This document shows, one piece after another, positions 10,776-20,301 of a DNA stretch of 64,000 nt. Made by a program: the position numbers and the translations under genes. Each line of letters begins with the position of its first letter. Within the stretch, counting starts at the first letter, position 1. The notes under the pieces are model-generated. The model saw nothing but the letters and a program-made list of their open reading frames with translations. It made no database searches and was not told the origin of the DNA. Source of the DNA: Campylobacter sp. 2014D-0216 (GTDB lineage: Bacteria > Campylobacterota > Campylobacteria > Campylobacterales > Campylobacteraceae); the NCBI RefSeq assembly GCF_014931215.1, contig NZ_CP063089.1, forward strand, positions 558,001-622,000, in the 5' to 3' direction.

Positions 10776-12953
10776 TTATCCTAAATATTCATTAAATTTA
10801 TCAAAATAAATTGCTTGTAGTTTTGCTAAAGATATCTTAATTTCATCTAAAATGAAATCTTTTTCATTTAAATTTCCAAGTTTTGTAAATTTAATTCCCA
10901 TTTCATTTACAAATTTAATAAATTTTTCTTCATCTTTAACACCTACTATAACTCTTGTTGGGCTTTCTTCAAAAATAAAACTTTTATCTTCAAAATTAGT
11001 TTTTACTTCAATGCCTAAATTTGCCTTTGCGCTCATTTTTGCTAGAGTGATAGCAAGACCACCAATACCTATACTATTTGCACAGTCAAGTAATTTTGTT
11101 TCATTGGCTTTTAGTAAGAAATCCCATAGTTTTAATTCCGCGTTAAAATCTATATCTTTAAGTTCTCCTGCAACTTTTTGATCTAAAACTTTAGCAACCA
11201 AAGATCCACCAAAAACACCTTTGCTTTCTCCAAGTAAATAAATAGCTTGTGTATTTTTACTAAAGTATGATTTTAAAACATTTTCTGCGCTTTCGTTGAC
11301 TCCAACACATGCGATGGTTGGACTTGGAAAAATACTCACTCCATCGGTTTCATTATATAAGGAAACATTGCCACTTACCACAGGAGTGTTGAGTTCTTTA
11401 CAAGCTAGTTTGATACCTTCGCAGCCTTGAGCAAATTGCCACATTACCTCAGGATTTTGTGGATTACCATAGTTTAAACAGTCGCTAATTGCTAATGGTC
11501 TAGCGCCTGAGCATGCTATTTTTCTACCTGCACTTGCAACAGCTGCTGCTGCACCTATTTTTGGATCAATATAGTTTAATCTTGAGTTGCATTCAATTGC
11601 CATGGAAAGTAAGCAATTGTTTTCTTTGATTCGAATGCTGTTTGCTCCTAAAGCTCCATCACTTTTTAAAGTATTGGTTTGCACGCTTGAATCAAATTGT
11701 TCGTAAATATAAGCTTTGTTGCTTACATTTTCATTTGCAAGGAGTTTTTCAAATGCTTCTTGGGTGGAAATATTGAGTTTAAATTGATAGTTTTTTATTT
11801 CATCTAAATATGCTGGCTTAGCTACAGGTCTATCAAGCATAGGTGCTTTTTCGCTTAGTGGTTCAATAGGGATTAAGCCAACTAACTCATCATGCCAAAA
11901 TAGTTCCATTTTACCAGTATCGGTAACTTCACCTATAATCGCTGCATCAAGCCCCCATTTATTGAAAATCTCGATTACTTTTTCTTCATAACCTTTTTTA
12001 GCGCAAATTAGCATTCTTTCTTGTGATTCGCTTAGCATTAACTCATAAGGAGTCATGCCTTCTTCTCTCATAGGGGTTTTATCAAGATAAAGCTTCATTC
12101 CGCTACCACTACGTCCTGCCATTTCAAAAGAACTTGAGGTAAGTCCAGCTGCACCCATATCTTGAATACCTACAATATAATCTGTTTTAAAAAGCTCTAA
12201 GCAAGCTTCCATTAGTAGTTTTTCAGCAAATGGATCTCCAATTTGCACAGTTGGTCTTAAGCTTTTGCTAGATTCATTAAAGCTATCACTTGCCATTACA
12301 GCTCCACCAAGTCCATCGCGACCGGTTTTTGAGCCTACGTAAATAACAGGATTTCCTATACCTTCAGCTTTTGCATAAAAAATATCTTCAATTTTACAAG
12401 TTCCAAGTGCAAAAGCATTTACTAAGATGTTTCCATTGAAACATTCATCAAAAGCACACTCTCCACCTATGGTAGGCACACCCATGCAATTACCATAGTG
12501 CGAAATTCCGCTTACAACACCTTTAACTAGGTATTTTTGGTGTTTACCTATTTTTTCATCATGAATGTTGCCAAATTTTAAAGAATTCATGCCAGCAACT
12601 ACTCTTGCGCCCATAGTAAAAACATCACGTAAAATTCCACCTACACCGGTTGCAGCACCTGCAAATGGTTCTATAAAACTTGGGTGATTGTGGCTTTCTA
12701 CTTTAAATACAGCAGCCATTCCTTTGCCTATATCGATTACTCCGGCATTTTCACCAGGTCCTTGGATAACCCAAGGAGCTTTGGTTGGAAAGCCATTGAG
12801 GTATTTTCTGCTTGATTTATACGAACAGTGTTCACTCCACATGGCAGAAATAACTCCAAGCTCCAATAGATTAGGCTCTCTGCCTAGTATGTTTAAAATT
12901 TCTTGATATTCCTCATCGCTGATTTTGTGTTGTTTTATAATTTCTTTATCCAT
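10776..12953 (-). CDS. purL: phosphoribosylformylglycinamidine synthase subunit PurL (small type)
   Basis: ATP-dependent conversion of FGAR to FGAM in purine synthesis. The 725-residue length marks the small PurL that works with separate PurQ (glutaminase) and PurS, neither of which is in this window. Visible family segments include [18 protein letters not shown] near residue 37, [38 protein letters not shown] and the second-half [12 protein letters not shown]. The ATG has AAGGAG upstream and the gene follows mnmE after 12 bases. Intact. Confidence 0.96.
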   Translation of the reverse strand: MDKEIIKQHKISDEEYQEILNILGREPNLLELGVISAMWSEHCSYKSSRKYLNGFPTKAPWVIQGPGENAGVIDIGKGMAAVFKVESHNHPSFIEPFAGAATGVGGILRDVFTMGARVVAGMNSLKFGNIHDEKIGKHQKYLVKGVVSGISHYGNCMGVPTIGGECAFDECFNGNILVNAFALGTCKIEDIFYAKAEGIGNPVIYVGSKTGRDGLGGAVMASDSFNESSKSLRPTVQIGDPFAEKLLMEACLELFKTDYIVGIQDMGAAGLTSSSFEMAGRSGSGMKLYLDKTPMREEGMTPYELMLSESQERMLICAKKGYEEKVIEIFNKWGLDAAIIGEVTDTGKMELFWHDELVGLIPIEPLSEKAPMLDRPVAKPAYLDEIKNYQFKLNISTQEAFEKLLANENVSNKAYIYEQFDSSVQTNTLKSDGALGANSIRIKENNCLLSMAIECNSRLNYIDPKIGAAAAVASAGRKIACSGARPLAISDCLNYGNPQNPEVMWQFAQGCEGIKLACKELNTPVVSGNVSLYNETDGVSIFPSPTIACVGVNESAENVLKSYFSKNTQAIYLLGESKGVFGGSLVAKVLDQKVAGELKDIDFNAELKLWDFLLKANETKLLDCANSIGIGGLAITLAKMSAKANLGIEVKTNFEDKSFIFEESPTRVIVGVKDEEKFIKFVNEMGIKFTKLGNLNEKDFILDEIKISLAKLQAIYFDKFNEYLG

Positions 12954-12965
12954 TTTCTCTCCTTG

Positions 12966-14294
12966 TTATTTACCTAAACAAAAATTACTAAACATTGCAT
13001 CTAAAATTTCATCTCTTTCAAAATCTTTTGTAAATTGGGCTATCTCTCCTATGGCTAAATTTAATTCAAAGGCAAAAAGCTCTAATGAGCTTTCTTTTAA
13101 TAAATCTCTTGCACGTAAAATGGCTTCGCTAGCATTTTTGCAAGCATTGAGTATTAAGGTATTGCTAATTAGCATTCCATCGCCATCAAGGGTGTTAAGG
13201 TATTCGTTTAAATTTTCTTTGATAGCTTGGGTATTTTCTTGTGCGCAAATACGTATACAAGAGTTGCTTATTTCGTGTTGAAATCTAGTGGTTAAATCGC
13301 TTTTGTTTAAGACATAAAGAATTTTTTTGTTGCAATTTTCTAAAGCTTGTAAAATACGCGCATCTTCTTCATCAAATTCTCTAGAACCATCAAAAACAGC
13401 TATGATAATATCTGCTTCTTTAATGCTTTCATAACTTAAATGAACCCCAATTTTTTCTATTTCATTATCTGCATTTCTTATACCTGCTGTATCAATGATC
13501 TTAATTAAGTGTGAACCTATTTTTAAACTTTCTTCGATACGATCCCTTGTTGTGCCTGCGACATTAGATACAATGGCTCTATCAAATGCTAAAAGTGAGT
13601 TTAGTAGCGAGCTTTTTCCTGCATTTGGTTTGCCGATAATTACAACTTTAAAGCCTTCTATCAAACCTTTTTTACTTAAAGAAATATCTACGATGTCACG
13701 CAAAAGTTTTGAATTTTTTTCACACATAGTGATGATTTGATCAAGTAGATCTTGCGGTAGATCATCATCTGCATAGTCTATACTAGTTTCTACAAAAGCA
13801 AGTGTTTGAACAAGATCAATTCGAATGGTATTTAAAAATTTACTTAAATCACCTTTAATGTTTTTAGCAATAATATTTGCAGCACTTGTTGATTTTGACA
13901 TAATAGCATCTTGTATGCTTAAGGCTTTTAGAAGATCCATTTTACCATTAAGACAAGCCCGTTTACTAAATTCTCCAGGGTTGGCAAGGCGTGCACCTGC
14001 TAAAATAAGTTCATCGAGTAAAATTTCACTCAAAGAAAAGCCTCCATGGAGTTGAAATTCTACTATATCTTCTCCCGTAAAAGAAAAAGGTGCTTTGAAA
14101 TAAATCACTAAAGCTTCATCTAAAAAATCGTTGTTGTTTTTGTATAATTTGCATAAGTGTGCATAGCGAGGTTTTAGTTCTTTTTTACGAGTAATTTTTA
14201 GTGCAAGCTCTAAAGCTTTAACTCCACTTACTCTAATAATACTTATAGAGCCCACTCCATGGGCTGTAGCAATAGCAGCTATAGTATCATTCAT
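12966..14294 (-). CDS. mnmE: tRNA uridine-5-carboxymethylaminomethyl modification GTPase MnmE
   Basis: With MnmG it builds the cmnm5 modification at U34 of several tRNAs. The 442-residue protein has the N-terminal folate-binding domain ([21 protein letters not shown]), a helical domain interrupted by a G domain (P-loop GKPNAGKSS near residue 222, AGTTRD, DTAGIR, NKSD) and the C-terminal signature FCLGK, the family's C-[IL]-G-K end with its catalytic Cys. Starts inside the 3' end of jag. Other name trmE. Confidence 0.95.
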   Translation of the reverse strand: MNDTIAAIATAHGVGSISIIRVSGVKALELALKITRKKELKPRYAHLCKLYKNNNDFLDEALVIYFKAPFSFTGEDIVEFQLHGGFSLSEILLDELILAGARLANPGEFSKRACLNGKMDLLKALSIQDAIMSKSTSAANIIAKNIKGDLSKFLNTIRIDLVQTLAFVETSIDYADDDLPQDLLDQIITMCEKNSKLLRDIVDISLSKKGLIEGFKVVIIGKPNAGKSSLLNSLLAFDRAIVSNVAGTTRDRIEESLKIGSHLIKIIDTAGIRNADNEIEKIGVHLSYESIKEADIIIAVFDGSREFDEEDARILQALENCNKKILYVLNKSDLTTRFQHEISNSCIRICAQENTQAIKENLNEYLNTLDGDGMLISNTLILNACKNASEAILRARDLLKESSLELFAFELNLAIGEIAQFTKDFERDEILDAMFSNFCLGK

Positions 14295-15139
14295 TCATTT
14301 TTCTTCAAAAAATCATTTACAACGATGTATCTTTGATCATCGTTTTGCTTGATGGCGACGTATTTATCTGGAAAGCGTTCTCTTAGTTTTTCTAAGGCAA
14401 GTTTTAGCCAAATTCCATCTAATGGTTTTGTTTGAACTCTTCCTGTGCTTTCTACTTTTTCTATAAGAATTTTTAGATAACTTTCAATAGCTTGGGTTTG
14501 ATTTTCTAAAAATTGCGCGATTTCTAATCTAGGTTGAATTTTATATTTAGCATTAAGCCAATTATAAAGCAAATACGAAAAAGCCTTGTATCTATGTGCT
14601 TCTTTTCCTATAAGCAAGGCTGCATCTTCACCATCAAGTTTGATTAAAACACAATTTTCATCCCAAACACTCACTTGTATAACCTTAATATCAAAATCAA
14701 AAGTCGCAAGTAGTTTTTCTAATGAATAATGAATTTCATCAATATAAGAAGCGATATTGATCTCTTCTGAAGATTCCTTGTGGAATGAATCAAAAATTGC
14801 ATCATTTTTGACTTTATAGTGTTCTCTTGATGTATTGTTTTCTAGAGGTTTTTGAAATGAATGATTTTCTTTATATTCTTTTTTTGGTTCGTATTTTTCA
14901 TAGTTTTTTGTAGTGTGTTTATTTAATTTTTCATTTTGATATTTTTTTGCTTTTTCATAATGAGGTTTTTGAGGTTTTTTATGTCCTTTAATGCAAATGA
15001 TAGCATTTTTTCTAAACAAACCCAAAAAGCCTGTTTTTGCATGTTGAATGACTTCGTATTCTAAGTCAACCACAGAGCACTCAAGTTGCTTTGAGGCTTC
15101 TATGAGTGCAGTTTGTAAGTCTTTAGCTTCTATGTTCAT
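14291..15139 (-). CDS. jag: Jag/KhpB-type RNA-binding protein
   Basis: A 282-residue protein with a Jag N-terminal domain (about residues 1-50, [16 protein letters not shown] and the [13 protein letters not shown] end), a charged, Lys/Asn/Glu-rich linker (about 52-125), a KH-like domain (about 135-205, [20 protein letters not shown]) and a C-terminal R3H-like region ([11 protein letters not shown]). Family members bind RNA and help control cell shape or elongation in Gram-positive bacteria; the role in Campylobacter is not established. Overlaps yidC by 17 bases upstream and mnmE by 4 bases downstream, the conserved yidC-jag-mnmE order. Confidence 0.9.
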   Translation of the reverse strand: MNIEAKDLQTALIEASKQLECSVVDLEYEVIQHAKTGFLGLFRKNAIICIKGHKKPQKPHYEKAKKYQNEKLNKHTTKNYEKYEPKKEYKENHSFQKPLENNTSREHYKVKNDAIFDSFHKESSEEINIASYIDEIHYSLEKLLATFDFDIKVIQVSVWDENCVLIKLDGEDAALLIGKEAHRYKAFSYLLYNWLNAKYKIQPRLEIAQFLENQTQAIESYLKILIEKVESTGRVQTKPLDGIWLKLALEKLRERFPDKYVAIKQNDDQRYIVVNDFLKKNE

Positions 15140-16703
15140 GTTTAGCTACTTCCTCTTTTTTGTGATTTTTGAAAAGTTTATTAACAATCACTTGTTGGAT
15201 AAGTGAGCATATATTGTTAACACACCAATATAGGGTTAAACCTGCCGGGAAGGTCAAGAAAAAGAATGTGAAAATCAAAGGTAAGAATTTCATGATTTTT
15301 TCTTGCATAGGATCTTGTATGGCCATTGGTGTGATAAGTTGTTGGATAAACATAGTTAGGCCCATAAATATAGGTAAGATAAACCAAGGATCCATTACAG
15401 ATAAGTCTGTGATCCAAAATGCCCAAGGTGCAGCTTTGAGTTCTATTGCATTGAGTAAAACTCTATAGATTGCAAAGAAGATAGGAATTTGAATGAGTAT
15501 AGGCAAACAACCACTCATAGGATTTGCACCGTGTTTTTTATAAAGCTCCATCATATGAAGATTCATTTTTTGAGGATCGCCTTTATAGCGTTCTCTAATC
15601 TCTTTCATTTTAGGTGCTAAGTCTTTAAGTTTGTTCATAGAAATCATTGATTTATAAGTAAGCGGGAAAAGGATAATACGCACAATTAATGTCATAACAA
15701 CAATAGCCCAACCCCAGTTGCCTAAGTATCCATGTAAGAAATTTAAAAACTCAAACATCGGTTTAGCGATAAAAGTAAACCAACCATATTCTACTACATC
15801 ATCTAAGTCAGCGTGAATAGATCTTAAAATTTCATGCTCTTTTGATCCTAAATAACCACTTGCTTTGAAGATATTATTAGCGCTAGCAAAAACGATGGAA
15901 TTTTCATGACTATCTTTTGTAACTACCGCATTAAGTGGATTTTCAAAGTTGTAAAAGAAAGCACTATAGTAGCGATCTGAAGCAGCCATAAGAGTGACAT
16001 TTGAAAAGCTTTCATCATGTTCTACATCACCATCTTCTAGCATAGTGATTTTATCATCTTTATCTAAGATCAAAACTCCATGTACTGTGTAGCTATCAAC
16101 TGCTATATTGGGACGATAACCTGGAGTGATAAAGTAAGCTGCATCTTTACTTAAACTAACTTCTAGGTCGTAATTGCCGTATGGATAGAATGTGATTTTT
16201 TTGGTCACAACAAGATCGTTTAGATTTTGCGTAAGAATTAGTGTGGTGTTATCATCATTTACCTCAAGGGTTTTTTGACTTGCAGTGTATATTGTATTAA
16301 ATGCTTCTTGGTTGATTTTTGCATCGCTAAATCTTAATTCTAATGGCATAGGCGATAAAGAAGCATCTACTAAGTTGATGCTTTTGCCATTTTCATCCTT
16401 GTATTTTGCATCGCTTAAATAAAATTTAGCAATTCTACCTAAAGAGTCAATATGTGCTTCAAAATGTTCACTTTTAACAACTGCTATTTCTTCTTTTTGG
16501 TTAACACTTAGTTCAGTTTTTGGAGCCTGAGTGTTGGTATTTGCAGTGGCTTGTGGAGCTGAATTGTTTTGTTCTATTTGAGTGATGTTTTGCTCAACTT
16601 GTGGAGCTTTTGGGATAAAAAAATAATCATAAACTACAAAAAATAAGAATGATAAAACAACGGCAATTAGTATGCGTTTTTGCTGGGATAAATTTTCTGA
16701 CAC
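15123..16703 (-). CDS. yidC: membrane protein insertase YidC
   Basis: Inserts and folds inner-membrane proteins alone or with SecYEG. The 526-residue protein has an N-terminal helix (about residues 10-27), a Gln/Asn/Thr-rich linker, a large periplasmic beta domain (about 60-320) and the C-terminal insertase core with five helices, including GNWGWAIVVMTLIVRIILFPL with the conserved hydrophilic-groove Arg and PMSGCLPILIQIPIFFAIY. The C-terminus is basic ([14 protein letters not shown]), suited to ribosome contact. GTG start, supported by AAAGGA 6 bases upstream. Its 5' end overlaps the 3' end of yidD. Confidence 0.95.
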   Translation of the reverse strand: MSENLSQQKRILIAVVLSFLFFVVYDYFFIPKAPQVEQNITQIEQNNSAPQATANTNTQAPKTELSVNQKEEIAVVKSEHFEAHIDSLGRIAKFYLSDAKYKDENGKSINLVDASLSPMPLELRFSDAKINQEAFNTIYTASQKTLEVNDDNTTLILTQNLNDLVVTKKITFYPYGNYDLEVSLSKDAAYFITPGYRPNIAVDSYTVHGVLILDKDDKITMLEDGDVEHDESFSNVTLMAASDRYYSAFFYNFENPLNAVVTKDSHENSIVFASANNIFKASGYLGSKEHEILRSIHADLDDVVEYGWFTFIAKPMFEFLNFLHGYLGNWGWAIVVMTLIVRIILFPLTYKSMISMNKLKDLAPKMKEIRERYKGDPQKMNLHMMELYKKHGANPMSGCLPILIQIPIFFAIYRVLLNAIELKAAPWAFWITDLSVMDPWFILPIFMGLTMFIQQLITPMAIQDPMQEKIMKFLPLIFTFFFLTFPAGLTLYWCVNNICSLIQQVIVNKLFKNHKKEEVAKHEHRS

Positions 16704-17050
16704 GGATTGTCCTTTGGAAATATAATCTTAATTAAAAAAAATTGATTATCGTTGCAAGGGATATAAAGATAGTTGAGTTGTTTTAAAGCATTAAAACTAG
16801 GTTTAAAACATATACCTGAGTTTAGATTATTCTTGCGTATTTTAGGATAATCAATACCACCTCTAAAAAACGGATTGCATTTTAAAATTCTTAAAAAAAC
16901 AGCAACAAATGCTTTAAGAATATTATTTTTTTTAAATTGCCATAAAGCGTATTCGGAGCAACTTGGATAATATCTACAGCATTGTGGCTTAAAAGGGCTG
17001 ATAAAGAGTTGATAAAATCTGATAAGTTTTAGACAAGCTATTTTATGCAT
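16667..17050 (-). CDS. yidD: membrane protein insertion efficiency factor YidD
   Basis: Small membrane-associated protein that assists YidC. The family core is clear in the first 75 residues: [27 protein letters not shown], then [11 protein letters not shown] with the conserved Cys residues. The remaining about 50 residues are a lineage-specific tail. I choose the ATG of [14 protein letters not shown] at 17050; an in-frame ATG seven codons earlier is possible but lies deeper inside rnpA. Overlaps rnpA by 13 bases and yidC by 37 bases, the usual rpmH-rnpA-yidD-yidC order. Confidence 0.88.
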   Translation of the reverse strand: MHKIACLKLIRFYQLFISPFKPQCCRYYPSCSEYALWQFKKNNILKAFVAVFLRILKCNPFFRGGIDYPKIRKNNLNSGICFKPSFNALKQLNYLYIPCNDNQFFLIKIIFPKDNPCQKIYPSKNAY

Positions 17051-17364
17051 CCTATTTTTTTCAAACCCCATTTCAAGTTTTTTTCTAATTTTAAAAAAGG
17101 AATTTCAGTAATACTTGATTTAGCTACAAGTATGTATTTTCCGTTTTCAACTTGATTTTTAACCTGAAAAAAAGCTGATCTTAAGAGCCTTTTGGCTCTA
17201 TTTCTTATGACAGCTTTTCCAACTTTTTTACTAGCAACGACAGCAAATTTTTTCTCATCACTTAAGGTGTAAAAGATGATCACGCCTTCGCAGTGCCATT
17301 TTTTACCTTCTTTGTAAATTGCTGCAAATTCTCCTAAGTCTTTAATACTTAGAAAGTCTTTTAT
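17038..17364 (-). CDS. rnpA: ribonuclease P protein component, apparently with an AUA start
   Basis: Protein subunit of RNase P, which matures tRNA 5' ends. The signature [17 protein letters not shown] is intact. The frame stays open upstream of the first GTG (17283) to a TAG in rpmH, and it encodes conserved family sequence: [26 protein letters not shown], matching the usual F-x(n)-V-x-K-x-GK N-terminus. No ATG, GTG or TTG is present in this extension. The best start is ATA at 17362-17364, overlapping the rpmH stop in the same 4-base layout as an ATGA junction and giving 108 residues. ATT two codons earlier (9 bases after AAAGG) is the alternative. Starting at GTG would delete about 27 conserved residues. 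Confidence 0.85.
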   Translation of the reverse strand: MKDFLSIKDLGEFAAIYKEGKKWHCEGVIIFYTLSDEKKFAVVASKKVGKAVIRNRAKRLLRSAFFQVKNQVENGKYILVAKSSITEIPFLKLEKNLKWGLKKIGCIK

Positions 17365-17495
17365 ACCGCTAATCTTTTTCTACCTTTAGCACGTCTAGCG
17401 TTGATCACTTTGCGACCATTTTTGCTTTTCATACGTACACGAAAACCGTGAGTTCTTTTTTTAGGAGTTTTATGTGGTTGGTATGTTCTTTTCAT
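17361..17495 (-). CDS. rpmH: 50S ribosomal protein L34
   Basis: A 44-residue, very basic protein: [18 protein letters not shown] at the start and [12 protein letters not shown] at the end, the L34 signature and length. ATG with AAGGAA 7 bases upstream. First gene of the rpmH-rnpA-yidD-yidC-jag-mnmE block. dnaA and oriC, which flank rpmH in many bacteria, are not here; the upstream side holds a 142-base spacer and a divergent acetyltransferase gene. Confidence 0.96.
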   Translation of the reverse strand: MKRTYQPHKTPKKRTHGFRVRMKSKNGRKVINARRAKGRKRLAV

Positions 17496-17637
17496 ATTTT
17501 TTCCTTAACTTAAAATAAAAAACAAAATAATAAGCGTGTATGTTAACAAATTCTTACTTAAATCTGCTTTTAATTAAGAGTTATTTTAAAAGTTTTTGCT
17601 AAATTTTGATTTTACTTTTGAAATCTAAAGGAAAAAT

Positions 17638-18108
17638 ATGGGGTTTGAAATTTGCGAAAGCAAAAAAGAAGACTTAGAGATTATTTTGGGTTTGATTAAA
17701 GAACTTGCTATCCATGAAGATATGCTTGATGATGTTAAATGTAGCACTAAAGAGCTTGAAGAGTCTTTTTTTACACATCAGTATGCAAAGGCATTGAGTT
17801 TAAAAGAAGATGGTGTGATTGTAGGTTATGCTATGTATTATTATACTTTTTCATCTTTTTGGGGTTTAGGTGGGTTGTATTTAGAAGATATTTACATACA
17901 GCCACAATATAGAAAAAAAGGTTATGCAAAAGCGGTTTTTAAGTACTTAGCACAAATTTGTAAAGAAAAAAATCTCAAGCGTTTAGAATGGGTTTGCTTA
18001 AATGATAATGATTTGGGTATAGAATTTTACACTAAACTTCAAGCAAGACATATGAATGAATGGAGAACTTATCGTTTAGAAGGTGAAAATTTAGAAGCGT
18101 TGGTGTGA
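17638..18108 (+). CDS. GNAT-family N-acetyltransferase
   Basis: A 156-residue single-domain GNAT protein. The acetyl-CoA pyrophosphate loop reads QPQYRKKGYAKAV (Q/R-x-x-G-x-A) near residues 89-101, after strand LYLEDIYI. The C-terminal FYTKLQARHMNEWRTYRL is typical of diamine/small-amine acetyltransferases in this fold, but I do not assign a substrate. Ribosome site AAAGGAAAAAT immediately precedes the ATG. It heads a three-gene plus-strand unit with the UDG-like and periplasmic protein genes, overlapping the next gene as TGATG. Confidence 0.85.
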   Translation: MGFEICESKKEDLEIILGLIKELAIHEDMLDDVKCSTKELEESFFTHQYAKALSLKEDGVIVGYAMYYYTFSSFWGLGGLYLEDIYIQPQYRKKGYAKAVFKYLAQICKEKNLKRLEWVCLNDNDLGIEFYTKLQARHMNEWRTYRLEGENLEALV

Positions 18109-18719
18109 TGAATAAGCGTAGTTTGCACTATTTAAAAGCTTTTGGCTTTGAATATTTTAATGAACAAAGAAAAATTAGACATTTGAATTTAAGCTTTAGT
18201 GAGTTAAATGAGAGGGTTAAAAACTGCAGACTTTGTCATTTTTCTAAGTTAAGAAAATACACTTTAATGGAAAAAGAAGTCAAAAATGCTAAAATTTTAA
18301 TTTATCAAGCATTTATAGATAAAGAAGAAAATGAAAGTGGAAAGTTTTTTGCTTCTAAAAATAAGCAAGAGCTTTTAAAGCTTTGTAAAGAGCTTTTAAA
18401 TTTAACTGAAAATGAAATATATTTTTCATATATGTTTAAATGTTTTAGTAATTTTAAATTTGATGAGCAGGCTATGAGGCTTTGTTTGCCGTATTTTTAC
18501 AATGAATTAGATTTTGTAAAAACAAAGATGATTTTATGTCTTGGTAAAGAAGCATTTTTTAGTTTAGGCTTTAAGGATTTTCAAAGGTATAAAGGACAGT
18601 GTTTGCATTTTAATCACTGTTTGCTTATGCCAAGTTATGATTTGAATTTTTTAAGCAAAAATCCTAGCTTTTATGCTGAATTTTTAGAAGATATTAAAAA
18701 AATAAAAGGTTATTTATGA
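18108..18719 (+). CDS. family-4 uracil-DNA glycosylase-like protein with altered active-site motifs
   Basis: A 203-residue protein resembling iron-sulfur UDGs. Four Cys are placed like cluster ligands: CRLC near residue 38, and Cys of YMFKCFSNF and MRLCLPYF, 13 residues apart. The family's motif A (usually GEAPG-x-x-E) is replaced by IYQAFIDKEENESGKFF, and the usual H-P-S/A motif reads MPSYD with Met for His. I infer the fold and perhaps the cluster are kept while glycosylase activity may be lost or changed. As I recall, C. jejuni Cj0963 is the counterpart. Start chosen at ATG in the TGATG overlap rather than the preceding GTG. Confidence 0.7.
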   Translation: MNKRSLHYLKAFGFEYFNEQRKIRHLNLSFSELNERVKNCRLCHFSKLRKYTLMEKEVKNAKILIYQAFIDKEENESGKFFASKNKQELLKLCKELLNLTENEIYFSYMFKCFSNFKFDEQAMRLCLPYFYNELDFVKTKMILCLGKEAFFSLGFKDFQRYKGQCLHFNHCLLMPSYDLNFLSKNPSFYAEFLEDIKKIKGYL

Positions 18720-19933
18720 AAAAAAGTTTAGTTTGTATGATGGTGAGTTTTGTTTTGGTTTTAAACATCTTTGCTAAAGAACAAAAACCATCGCCCATAG
18801 AACCAAGTGATGCTTTTTATCCTAACTTAGAGTTTCAAAACTGTGACAATGAGTGTTTGTTTACTTTGTTAGAAACAGGACTTTATTTTAATTTTTTAGC
18901 AAGATTTAGTAGTGATAATGCAAATGAACTTTTAGTTAACATCTATACTAAGCTTTTAAATTCCATTGTAGATTTTGAAAAAAGAATTCAAAAAAATGCG
19001 AGTATAAAACTAGCTATTATTATACCTGAGCAAACGATTAAAAGTTATTCTAACACCATCATCAATTCAAGCATAGCATATTTACTAAGACAAAGAGCAC
19101 AGATAAAAGTAAAGGTGTTTTTGATAGGCACTGAAGATGAAAGTAAAATAAGCAAAGCGCTTAAACAAGCAGAAAATGAGAAATTTAACTATATCATTGC
19201 AGGTTTTACAGAAAAAGGTGTTAAAAAATTACTCAAGGAAAAACTTGAAGCTAATGTTAAAGTTTTTATTCCTACTGCGCATAAAAGAAATTTTGATACA
19301 CAAAATGAAAATGTGTATTTTGGGAGTATAGATTATCAAAAACAAATTCAAAAACTTTTAGAGTACTCCAATGGTAAAAACATCATTTTTTCAGATGGAA
19401 CAGCCTTGGCTAATCGCTTAGATGAAAATGTTTTAAATGTAGGTAATGGTAGTGAGAAAATTTATACCATTAATAGTTCTAAGTTTGATTTTAGAAGCAT
19501 TTTAAATCAAAACCAAAGTTTTCAAGATTCTAGTATCATTTTAAATACTTCGTTGATTAAAACAGCTTTGATAAGCTCACAAATAAGAGCTTACGATATA
19601 GAACCTTTTGTGTTATTATCGACTCAGATTAATTATAATCCTATCTTGCTAAGTTTAACGCAAATTAACGATAGAAAAAAACTTTTACTAGCAAATTCTA
19701 TCTCTAATGAGGATCAAACTTTAAGCTATCTTAACGAGCTTTTTTCGCAAAATATCAACTATAATTGGATAGCGTATGCAACTAGCGTGGGGCTTGATTA
19801 TTTTTATACACAATACTTAGACAAAGACTCTCAAAGAATTTTCGATGAGAGTTTAAATGATAATCAATTTGACTATAAGGTTAAAATCATTCGCTCACAA
19901 GGCTTAGGTTTTACTCCTTTGCAAGATCAGTAA
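18716..19933 (+). CDS. periplasmic protein with a type I binding-protein-like region
   Basis: A 405-residue exported protein. The N-terminal signal MKKSLVCMMVSFVLVLNIFAKE has a probable cleavage after FAK or FA. Residues about 85-270 read as alternating beta/alpha segments (KLAIIIPEQ, IKVKVFLIGTEDES, FNYIIAGFTEKGVKKLL, VKVFIPTAHKR, KNIIFSDGT), like the periplasmic-binding-protein type I fold, as also seen in LpoA. No catalytic motif is visible. A Cys pair (CDNECLF) near residue 40 could form a disulfide. Cotranscribed with the two genes upstream; its last 23 bases overlap the convergent YbgC gene. Function unknown. Confidence 0.72.
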   Translation: MKKSLVCMMVSFVLVLNIFAKEQKPSPIEPSDAFYPNLEFQNCDNECLFTLLETGLYFNFLARFSSDNANELLVNIYTKLLNSIVDFEKRIQKNASIKLAIIIPEQTIKSYSNTIINSSIAYLLRQRAQIKVKVFLIGTEDESKISKALKQAENEKFNYIIAGFTEKGVKKLLKEKLEANVKVFIPTAHKRNFDTQNENVYFGSIDYQKQIQKLLEYSNGKNIIFSDGTALANRLDENVLNVGNGSEKIYTINSSKFDFRSILNQNQSFQDSSIILNTSLIKTALISSQIRAYDIEPFVLLSTQINYNPILLSLTQINDRKKLLLANSISNEDQTLSYLNELFSQNINYNWIAYATSVGLDYFYTQYLDKDSQRIFDESLNDNQFDYKVKIIRSQGLGFTPLQDQ

Positions 19934-20291
19934 AAACCTTAACTATAGCCTCATCTATAGGGGCTACTTTTTCATTTTTTAAAAAAGCTAGGGTAAAATC
20001 AGCCTCAAAAAGCTTGGTGTTTTCTTTATAAATTTCTTGTTTTATGCAAACCGAAGCTTTTTTAAGCTTTGTGATACATGTTTTTACTTCTATAAGATCC
20101 CCAAGTTTAGCGGGTTTTAAAAAGTTGCAATTTGCTTTAGTAAGTAGGAAATGTCCTGTGTTTTTGTCAAAAATTTTTGCGTTTTTTTGAAAAAAAATCT
20201 CACTTCTTGCTCTTTCGCAAAATTTTAAGTAGTTGCTATGGTATACCACTCCACCCGCATCGGTATCTTCATAGTAAATTCGCATTTGCAT
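19911..20291 (-). CDS. ybgC: YbgC-type acyl-CoA thioesterase
   Basis: A 126-residue hotdog-fold thioesterase. The signature YYEDTDAGGVVYHSNYLKF (residues 5-23) contains the catalytic Asp of the 4-hydroxybenzoyl-CoA thioesterase/YbgC group. In other bacteria YbgC hydrolyses short acyl-CoA or acyl-ACP and is linked with the Tol-Pal cluster; here tol genes are not adjacent. Ribosome site AAAGGAG precedes the ATG. Convergent with, and overlapping by 23 bases, the periplasmic protein gene; lies 10 bases downstream of the pentapeptide-repeat gene. Confidence 0.88.
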   Translation of the reverse strand: MQMRIYYEDTDAGGVVYHSNYLKFCERARSEIFFQKNAKIFDKNTGHFLLTKANCNFLKPAKLGDLIEVKTCITKLKKASVCIKQEIYKENTKLFEADFTLAFLKNEKVAPIDEAIVKVFTDLAKE

Positions 20292-20301
20292 TTAAACTCC
20301 T

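Noticed and set aside
17038-17283. rnpA starting at the GTG at 17281-17283
   Set aside because: It would remove about 27 residues that match the conserved RnpA N-terminus; the open, conserved frame continues to the rpmH stop.
17496-17637. Possible chromosomal origin next to rpmH
   Set aside because: dnaA and DnaA-box clusters are absent; the spacer only separates divergent genes.
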